A stretch of 64,000 nucleotides of DNA from Streptoalloteichus hindustanus. Lineage in GTDB: Bacteria; Actinomycetota; Actinomycetes; Mycobacteriales; Pseudonocardiaceae. Location of the stretch: assembly GCF_900129375.1 (NCBI RefSeq), contig NZ_FQVN01000004.1:310001-374000 (forward strand), in the 5' to 3' direction. The notes beneath the pieces were generated by a model that was not told where the DNA came from, made no database searches, and worked only from the letters and a program-made list of their open reading frames with translations. Shown in pieces: positions 59,465-64,000 of this stretch (position 1 is the first letter of the stretch; every line of letters starts with the position of its first letter). Both the position numbers and the translations under genes were made by a program.

Positions 59465-60253
59465 TCAGGGGCGGAGGAACTCCCGCAGCACCGACACCAT
59501 CACCTCCGGCGTGGGGCCGTGGCCCTGCCCCGCCAGGGTTTGGCGGCGCGCGGTGGGCAGCGCGGCGGCCACCGCGTCCGCGGCCTCCGCCATGCCCGGG
59601 AACGACTGGTCGCCCGAGCACACCACCGCCGGCACGGTGACCGCGGCCCAGCGGGCCCGCCAGTCCGGGTCGACGTTGATCTCGTGGACGGCGGCGAGGT
59701 CGTAGACCAGGGTGGGCGCCACCGCGACCATCGCGGGCCAGACGGGCGACTGCGCCATCCCCTCGACGGCCTCCCGCGGAATCCCGATCACGGTGGTCAG
59801 GTTGTAGCGCATCGCCTCGTCGTGCTGACCGCGGGCGAGCAGCGACCGCAGCGCGGCCAGGTGCTCGGTGTGGTCGGCGCCGGCGAAGAACGGCGGCTCG
59901 TACAGCGCCAGCCCGGTCACCCCGATCCCGGCGGTCGCGGCGGCCAACGCGATGGCGGCGCCGGAGGAGCTGGAGTACAGGGTCGCCGCGCCGCCCACCG
60001 CTTTGATCAGCGCCGCGAGGTCATCGACCTCCCGCTCCAGCGACCACGGGGCGGTGTCGTCGGAGCGGCCCCGGCCCCGCCGGTCGTAGACGACGGTGGT
60101 GAACCCCTCCGCCGCGAGCTGGTGGGCCGCCTTGCTGGTGTCCTCGTCCAGGGCGCGGTACTGCGTGGCGCCGCCGACGAAGACGACGGCGGGGCCCTGC
60201 CCGTCGCGGTCGTAGTCGATGGTCGTGCCGTCGGCCGAGGTCACAGTGCTCAT
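59465..60253 (-). CDS. Alpha/beta-hydrolase
   Basis: This 262-aa protein has PAVVFVGGATQYRALDED (oxyanion strand), VVYDRRGRGRSDDTAPWSL, the nucleophile region LYSSSSGAAIALAAA near residue 96, the acid in VVCSGDQSFPGM near 210 and the His in LAGQGHGPTPEVM near 243. The elbow reads SSSSGA instead of the classic GxSxG, so the third or fourth Ser is the likely nucleophile. The ATG at 60253 is used; a GTG at 60268 adds five residues. It is next to the MarR gene on the same strand. Confidence 0.87.
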   Translation of the reverse strand: MSTVTSADGTTIDYDRDGQGPAVVFVGGATQYRALDEDTSKAAHQLAAEGFTTVVYDRRGRGRSDDTAPWSLEREVDDLAALIKAVGGAATLYSSSSGAAIALAAATAGIGVTGLALYEPPFFAGADHTEHLAALRSLLARGQHDEAMRYNLTTVIGIPREAVEGMAQSPVWPAMVAVAPTLVYDLAAVHEINVDPDWRARWAAVTVPAVVCSGDQSFPGMAEAADAVAAALPTARRQTLAGQGHGPTPEVMVSVLREFLRP

Positions 60254-60350
60254 GCCGTAGGGATACACCGCCCCTCTGACATTCCCGACCGACCGGTGGC
60301 GCCCGGCGGCAGGGGCTCACCGTGAGGGGGCAGCCCGGCAGCCCGCCGGG

Positions 60351-60839
60351 TCAGCCTTCGAGGGAGCGCAGCAACTTGCGCAGGAGCGCGGCGAGTTGCC
60401 GCTGCTCGTCGGGGGTCAGTCCGTCGATCAGGTCGCGTTCGTTGGCGATGTGGCCCTCGATCAGCCCGTCCGCCAGTTGGCGCCCCTCCTCGGTGAGGGC
60501 GGTGCGCACCGTCCGCCGGCTCGCCGGGTCGGTGGCGCGGGTGACCAGGCCCTTGGCGACGAGGCGGTCGATCCGGTTGGTCAACGCGCCGGGAGAGACC
60601 ATGGCCGCGCCGGCCAGGTCGCCCATCCGCAGCGGGCCCTCGCCCTCGGCGCGCAGCAGCGTCGACAGGACGTCGTACTCCCAGGTCTCCAGGCCGTGCT
60701 CGTCGAAGTACCCCTTGAGCCCCTGCTCCAGCAGGCGGGCGGCGCGGAAGATCCGCAGCACCACCCCGACCGGGGTGGTGTCCAGGTCGGGCCGGACCCG
60801 CGCCCACTGCTCGGTGATCTCGTCGACGGCGTCGCCCAT
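60351..60839 (-). CDS. MarR-family regulator
   Basis: This 162-aa protein has the winged helix LSTLLRAEGEGPLRMGDLAG, AAMVSPGALTNRIDRLVAKG and LVTRATDPASRRTVRTALTE, the last being the wing with the usual Asp-x-Arg. It is divergent from the DUF1330 gene. TTTCGACGTCGAA-type palindromes in the shared 120-bp region are the likely operators, so it probably represses both genes. Confidence 0.91.
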   Translation of the reverse strand: MGDAVDEITEQWARVRPDLDTTPVGVVLRIFRAARLLEQGLKGYFDEHGLETWEYDVLSTLLRAEGEGPLRMGDLAGAAMVSPGALTNRIDRLVAKGLVTRATDPASRRTVRTALTEEGRQLADGLIEGHIANERDLIDGLTPDEQRQLAALLRKLLRSLEG

Positions 60840-60857
60840 GCCAGCACCCTAGCAACC

Positions 60858-60948
60858 TTTCGACGTCGAAGTGTTTGACAGCGCGGAGAGCGCGGAACTA
60901 GGGTCGCCGTCGACACGAAGTTTCGATGTCGAAGTGTTCGAAGTTGAA
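60858..60948. promoter_or_regulatory. MarR operator set
   Basis: The palindrome TTTCGACGTCGAA (60858-60870) recurs as TTTCGATGTCGAA (60921-60933), each followed by GTGTT. A third related site TTCGAAGTTGAA lies at 60937-60948, just before the DUF1330 ribosome binding site. Confidence 0.72.
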
Positions 60949-60962
60949 ATGAGGAGTAGCGC

Positions 60963-61256
60963 ATGCACTACGTGGTCATCGTCCGCACCGACGACACCCC
61001 CGACAGCGATCTGGGGCACTACCTCGCCCACGTCGGCGCGACCCTGGAGCCGTTCGAGGGGCAGCTGCTGGCCTTCGCCCGGCCGGAGCGCCTGGAGGGC
61101 ACGGTGGACTACACCAAGACGGCCGTGCTGTCGTTCCCGACCGAGGAGCAGGCGCGCGGCTGGTACGCCTCCCCGGCCTACCAGGACCTGGTCGCCTGGC
61201 GCATCGCCACCATGGGCCACCCGGTGGAGTTCAACCTGGTGCCCGGCCTGAACTGA
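60963..61256 (+). CDS. DUF1330/YCII-like small dimeric alpha-beta protein
   Basis: This 97-aa protein has the ferredoxin-like pattern HYVVIVRTDDTPDSDLGHYL, LLAFARPERLEGTVDYTKTA and FPTEEQARGWYASPAYQDLV. Family members are small dimeric barrels with unknown or isomerase-like roles. The start is an ATG after GAGGAGTAGC. It is controlled by the divergent MarR gene on the evidence of the operators. Confidence 0.86.
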   Translation: MHYVVIVRTDDTPDSDLGHYLAHVGATLEPFEGQLLAFARPERLEGTVDYTKTAVLSFPTEEQARGWYASPAYQDLVAWRIATMGHPVEFNLVPGLN

Positions 61257-61265
61257 GCCAGGCCC

Positions 61266-61304
61266 GACCGTGTCGGGCGGCGGACCCGGCCGCCCGACAC
61301 GGTC
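61266..61304 (+). terminator. Terminator after the DUF1330 gene
   Basis: A perfect 15-bp stem GACCGTGTCGGGCGG / CCGCCCGACACGGTC with a 9-nt loop starts nine bases after the stop codon. Confidence 0.86.
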
Positions 61305-61527
61305 ACCCCGATCGTCTCGTGGACCCGGGAAACCCCCGTGACCAGCCCCGTCCCCGCGGTGCGCGGGCACCTCCCACCAACGGAGCCGTCCGGGCGGTCA
61401 GCGCCATCCCCAAAACGCGGGGGTGGCCCGCGGACGTCGCGCTGCCCGACCCTTCATCCCGGACCGCGTCTGGTGGAGGAGAAACCGCGGAGAAGTCGCG
61501 GAAGGCGCGGCCAGGAGGGGGAATCCC

Positions 61528-62034
61528 ATGAACAAGTCACGTGCGGTGGCCCTGTTGGCGGCCCTGGGCCTGGTGCTCGGCGGTGGGGCCGTCACCTCGT
61601 CGGCGGTGGCGGAGGTCGCGCCGGCCCACTCCGCCCAGCCCGCCAGCCCGCTGCCGATGCCGTTGATCCGGTCCCAGCTCAACGACAGGTGTCTGGAGAT
61701 CTACGCCGGCCACCAGGAGGACGGGGCCAGCGTGGTCATGTGGGACTGCCACGGCGGCCCCAGCGAGCAGTGGTACTGGGACGGCGAGCAGATCCGCACC
61801 CGCCTCAACGGCAAGTGCCTGGAGATCTACGCGTTCCACCAGGGCAACGGGGCCCCGGTCAGCACGTGGCGCTGCGACGGTGGCAACAACCAGAGGTGGT
61901 ACCGCGAGGGCGACCAGATCCGCAGCCGCATGAACGGCAAGTGCCTGGACATCATCGACAACCGGCCGGGCAACGGTGAGCTGGTCTGGATGTGGGACTG
62001 CAACGGCGGGAAGAACCAGCAGTGGAACTTCTGA
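61528..62034 (+). CDS. Secreted ricin-type beta-trefoil lectin
   Basis: This 168-aa precursor has an ATG after AGGAGGGGGAATCCC. The signal peptide MNKSRAVALLAALGLVLGGG ends near SAVAE. The mature part has three related units of about 42 residues: QLNDRCLEIYAGHQEDGASV, RLNGKCLEIYAFHQGNGAPV and RMNGKCLDIIDNRPGNGELV. Each ends in a CxGG-x-QxW motif (SEQWYW, NQRWYR, NQQWNF), and each has a Cys pair. This is a complete single RICIN domain without a catalytic module, so a soluble carbohydrate-binding protein is likely. Confidence 0.88.
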   Translation: MNKSRAVALLAALGLVLGGGAVTSSAVAEVAPAHSAQPASPLPMPLIRSQLNDRCLEIYAGHQEDGASVVMWDCHGGPSEQWYWDGEQIRTRLNGKCLEIYAFHQGNGAPVSTWRCDGGNNQRWYREGDQIRSRMNGKCLDIIDNRPGNGELVWMWDCNGGKNQQWNF

Positions 62035-62043
62035 CGTCAGGGC

Positions 62044-62073
62044 GTCGGGCCACCCCCGCGCGGGTGGCCCGAC
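62044..62073 (+). terminator. Terminator after the lectin gene
   Basis: A 12-bp perfect stem GTCGGGCCACCC / GGGTGGCCCGAC with a 6-nt loop. Confidence 0.82.
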
Positions 62074-62180
62074 AGCCTCGATGGTCGTTGGACGCGATCA
62101 TCCGTCGCCCGAACCGCGCTCACCGGTGCTGGTCGGCCACTACGACGGCTCGTCCACTGTGGACAGACGGGTGAGGTGGG

Positions 62181-63062
62181 CTACCCGCGCAGACGGGCCA
62201 GCAGCCGGTCCAGGGCGCGGCGCGCCGCCTCGGGTGTGCCCTCGCGGCGCAGGTCGGCCATGAACTGCTCGTTGAGCCCGCCCGGAGTCATGTGCTTGGC
62301 GGTCATCGTCGCCAGGGAGTCGGTCCGCCGCGTCAGGGACTGGCCCAACTGTCCGAAGATGTGCGTGACGTAGGCGGCCGCGACCTCGGAGTCCACGCCC
62401 TGGTCGGCCAGCCAGCTCACGATGGTGGCGAGGTAGTCCAGGTGCGCGGCGAAGGTGCCGGTCGCCGCGCTGAACGCCTCCAGGGTCGCTTCCTCGCCGG
62501 GTACGAGGATCCCGCCCACCCGCTCGAACAGTCCACGGGCGACGGTGTCGTCCGGGTACAGCACAGTCAGGCTCTGGCGCCGCGCCGCCTGCGGCAGCGG
62601 GATGGACCGGACGACGCGACCGGCCGGCGCGGTCCAGTCGCGCAGCCGCTCCAACGGGACACCGGCCACGGCGCTGATCACCACGTGGTGCGGGCGGAAC
62701 GTCAGCTCCTCCACGACCTCGTGCGCGATCTGCGGGCGTACCGCGAGCACGATCGACGTCGCGTTGTCGAGCACGTCCTGGTTGCTCGGGCACACCCGCA
62801 CGTTCGGGAAGCGGTCGGCCAACGCGCGTCCGACCTCGCGGCCGCGGGGCGACAGGAAGACGGCGGGAGGGTCGGCGACCCCCGCGCTGAGGCCCTCCAC
62901 GATGGCGGCGGTGATCTCGCCCGTGCCCACGAACCCGTAGCCGGCGGGGGAGGGGTCTGGTGTCTGCTGCTCGCCGGGCTCGGAGGACGGCGTCACCTGT
63001 GGCAAGGGCTCCCCTTTCTGATCGCGCCCGTACCGGCCGGGCCGGAGGGGCGGTGTCGACAC
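62181..63062 (-). CDS. ProC-like NAD(P)-binding reductase
   Basis: This protein of up to 293 aa has the Rossmann motif YGFVGTGEITAAIVEGL, VCPSNQDVLDNATSIVLAVR, HHVVISAVAGVPLERLRDW and SIPLPQAARRQS, matching the pyrroline-5-carboxylate reductase superfamily. The C-terminal helical domain (HIFGQLGQSLTRR, MTAKHMTPGGLNEQFMADL) keeps the MTPGG-x-x-E/N motif of ProC. It may be a ProC paralogue with another imine substrate. The GTG at 63062 gives a long disordered N-terminus; a GTG at 62996 is a good alternative. Confidence 0.86.
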   Translation of the reverse strand: MSTPPLRPGRYGRDQKGEPLPQVTPSSEPGEQQTPDPSPAGYGFVGTGEITAAIVEGLSAGVADPPAVFLSPRGREVGRALADRFPNVRVCPSNQDVLDNATSIVLAVRPQIAHEVVEELTFRPHHVVISAVAGVPLERLRDWTAPAGRVVRSIPLPQAARRQSLTVLYPDDTVARGLFERVGGILVPGEEATLEAFSAATGTFAAHLDYLATIVSWLADQGVDSEVAAAYVTHIFGQLGQSLTRRTDSLATMTAKHMTPGGLNEQFMADLRREGTPEAARRALDRLLARLRG

Positions 63063-63287
63063 ATCCCGCCGATGCGCCCGGACCCGGGCACGGTTGCGCG
63101 CACAAGGACCCTAGTCCTCCGGGCGTGCGCCCGGAACCGGTTTCCTGGCCTGGTCACTGAGCCCTCCCGTGACCACCGCCGAGTCCAGTGTGTCCACTGA
63201 GGACGGTTCTCGGAGCGCTCCGGACGCGCCGCCGGACGGCGCCGGTCGCGCGAATCCGGGGGTTGACAGCGGCCCGTCCGAGGTGTG

Positions 63288-63327
63288 CACTTAACCGCAA
63301 GGTTAGATAACCGAGTGGTTAGGTAGC
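63288..63327. promoter_or_regulatory. Candidate ArsR operator and promoter
   Basis: The sequence CTTAACCGCAAGGTTAGATA then ACCGAGTGGTTAGGTAGC contains two AACC/GGTT inverted pairs directly upstream of the ArsR ATG. Confidence 0.6.
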
Positions 63328-63328
63328 G

Positions 63329-63679
63329 ATGGCAACGGACCCCCTGAGCGTCATCTTCGCCGCGCTGGCCGACCCCACGCGCCGGGCGATCCTGGCCCGG
63401 CTCGCCGAGGGGCCGGCCACGGTCAAGGAGCTCTCGGCGCCGTTCGCGATGAGCGGTCCGGCCATCTCCAAGCACCTGCGCGTGCTGGAGCGGGCCGGGC
63501 TGATCACGCGGGGCAGGGACGCGCAGTGGCGGCCCTGCCACCTGTCGGCGGCGCCGCTGAAGGAGGTCGCCGACTGGGCCGAGCACTACCGCCGCTTCTG
63601 GGACGCCAGCTACGCCCGCCTGGACAGCTACCTGCAGCAGATGAAGGACGAGGAGAGCGACGATGGCCACGACCGATGA
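63329..63679 (+). CDS. ArsR-family winged-helix regulator
   Basis: This 116-aa protein has FAALADPTRRAILARLAEGP, ATVKELSAPFAMSGPAISKH, LRVLERAGLITRGRDAQWR and the end typical of SRPBCC-linked ArsR proteins (WAEHYRRFWDASYARLDSYL). It has no metal-site Cys. Its 3' end overlaps the next gene by 17 bp. It is paralogous to the gene at 55664-55999. Confidence 0.91.
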   Translation: MATDPLSVIFAALADPTRRAILARLAEGPATVKELSAPFAMSGPAISKHLRVLERAGLITRGRDAQWRPCHLSAAPLKEVADWAEHYRRFWDASYARLDSYLQQMKDEESDDGHDR

Positions 63680-64000
63680 GCTCGGCACCACCACCTTCAC
63701 CACGCCCTCGGACCGGGAGATCGTCATGACCCGGGTCTTCGCCGCGCCGCGCCGACTGGTGTTCGACGCCTACACCAACCCCCGCCACGTGCCGAACTGG
63801 CTGCTGGGGCCGGACGGGTGGACGATGCCGGTCTGCGAGATCGACCTGCGCCCCGGCGGGGCCTGGCGCTACGTCTGGCGGCGGGAGGACGGCTCGGAGA
63901 TGGAGATGACCGGGCAGTACCGGGAGGTCGCGCCGCCGGAGCGGCTGGTCAACACCGAGTCCTGGGGCGAGGGCTGGCCGGAGACGGTCAACACGGTCAC
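63663..64000 (+). CDS. SRPBCC (AHSA1-like) protein, cut by window edge
   Basis: The first 112 codons encode FTTPSDREIVMTRVFAAPRR, LVFDAYTNPRHVPNWLLGPD, GWTMPVCEIDLRPGGAWRYV and MTGQYREVAPPERLVNTESW, a typical activator-of-Hsp90-like START domain. The C-terminal helix lies outside the window. The ATG at 63663 overlaps the ArsR gene. It is probably autoregulated with it. Confidence 0.88.
   Translation, partial: MATTDELGTTTFTTPSDREIVMTRVFAAPRRLVFDAYTNPRHVPNWLLGPDGWTMPVCEIDLRPGGAWRYVWRREDGSEMEMTGQYREVAPPERLVNTESWGEGWPETVNTV

Noticed and set aside
59465-60253. Loss of the nucleophile in the alpha/beta-hydrolase (no GxSxG)
   Set aside because: The elbow reads SSSSGA with Ser in the right place; this variant occurs in the family, so I did not call it inactive.
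1-64000. CRISPR arrays, tRNA and rRNA genes
   Set aside because: No regular 25-40 bp repeats with spacers, and no tRNA T-loop/CCA patterns or rRNA sequence were seen. The short tandem arrays (3281, 26896, 51361) lack spacers.

Overview
The window is very GC-rich, densely packed, coded with strong G/C third-position bias, and uses many GTG/TTG starts. It has abundant TetR, ArsR, MarR and MmyB-type regulators and two-component genes, a lasso-peptide locus, and a recurrent near-palindrome GTCCAC(A/T)GTGGAC. Together these point to a filamentous actinobacterium, most likely Pseudonocardiales (Saccharothrix, Actinosynnema or Lentzea-like). The genus is inference. Nothing here is clearly housekeeping except perhaps prolyl aminopeptidase, so the region reads as accessory chromosome.

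Left part (1-20 kb): an incomplete secreted NucA/NucB-like protein, a decayed aspartyl/asparaginyl hydroxylase, an SGNH esterase, an FAD amine oxidoreductase, and an ABC-2 exporter whose ATPase gene is frameshifted, divergent from a NarL-type sensor kinase and regulator. Next come a CorA-type Mg channel, a GlsB-type membrane protein, and a tightly coupled PRTase/TRSP - StiP/PELOTA - HAD - CadD-like set that resembles the biosynthetic module of Ter stress systems. A frameshifted MFS gene, a Cys-rich copper-storage protein, a frameshifted SGNH gene and a FusB-type zinc-finger (EF-G-binding) gene divergent from a TetR regulator close this part.

Middle (20-34 kb): an alpha/beta hydrolase, a TIR-domain protein with an adjacent methyltransferase, an MmyB regulator divergent from a metallo-hydrolase/carboxylesterase pair, a TetR/TetX-like monooxygenase pair, a small secreted Cys protein, a coupled WbqC-like/2OG-oxygenase pair and a quinone oxidoreductase.

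Lasso peptide locus (34.2-38.8 kb): precursor (38 aa), cyclase, RRE protein, leader peptidase and ABC exporter, all on the plus strand, with 1-4 base overlaps or gaps of about 10-100 bp. The predicted 20-residue core starts with His and is extremely basic, which is unusual. This is the strongest candidate for a new natural product here.

Right part (38.8-64 kb): an MFS remnant, SDR/MmyB, a decayed sigma-factor/CU044_5270 pair, TetR/monooxygenase, and two paralogous short leader-ORF regions, one before rsgA-methyltransferase and one before a GNAT gene, which look like ribosome-sensing attenuators. Prolyl aminopeptidase, a GlxA-type regulator, a cupin, an integrase remnant, an HTH gene under a 50-bp palindrome, and ArsR/SRPBCC modules at 55 kb and at the right edge follow. 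A secreted S33 peptidase sits next to a 50-aa orphan peptide resembling a SapB/AmfS-type precursor. A beta-lactamase-fold hydrolase, a MarR/DUF1330 pair, a ricin-type lectin and a ProC-like reductase complete the window.

Several genes carry clean small indels: an extra base, a 2-bp insertion, an 11-bp duplication and missing single bases. They are either recent pseudogenes or sequencing errors; read mapping would settle which.
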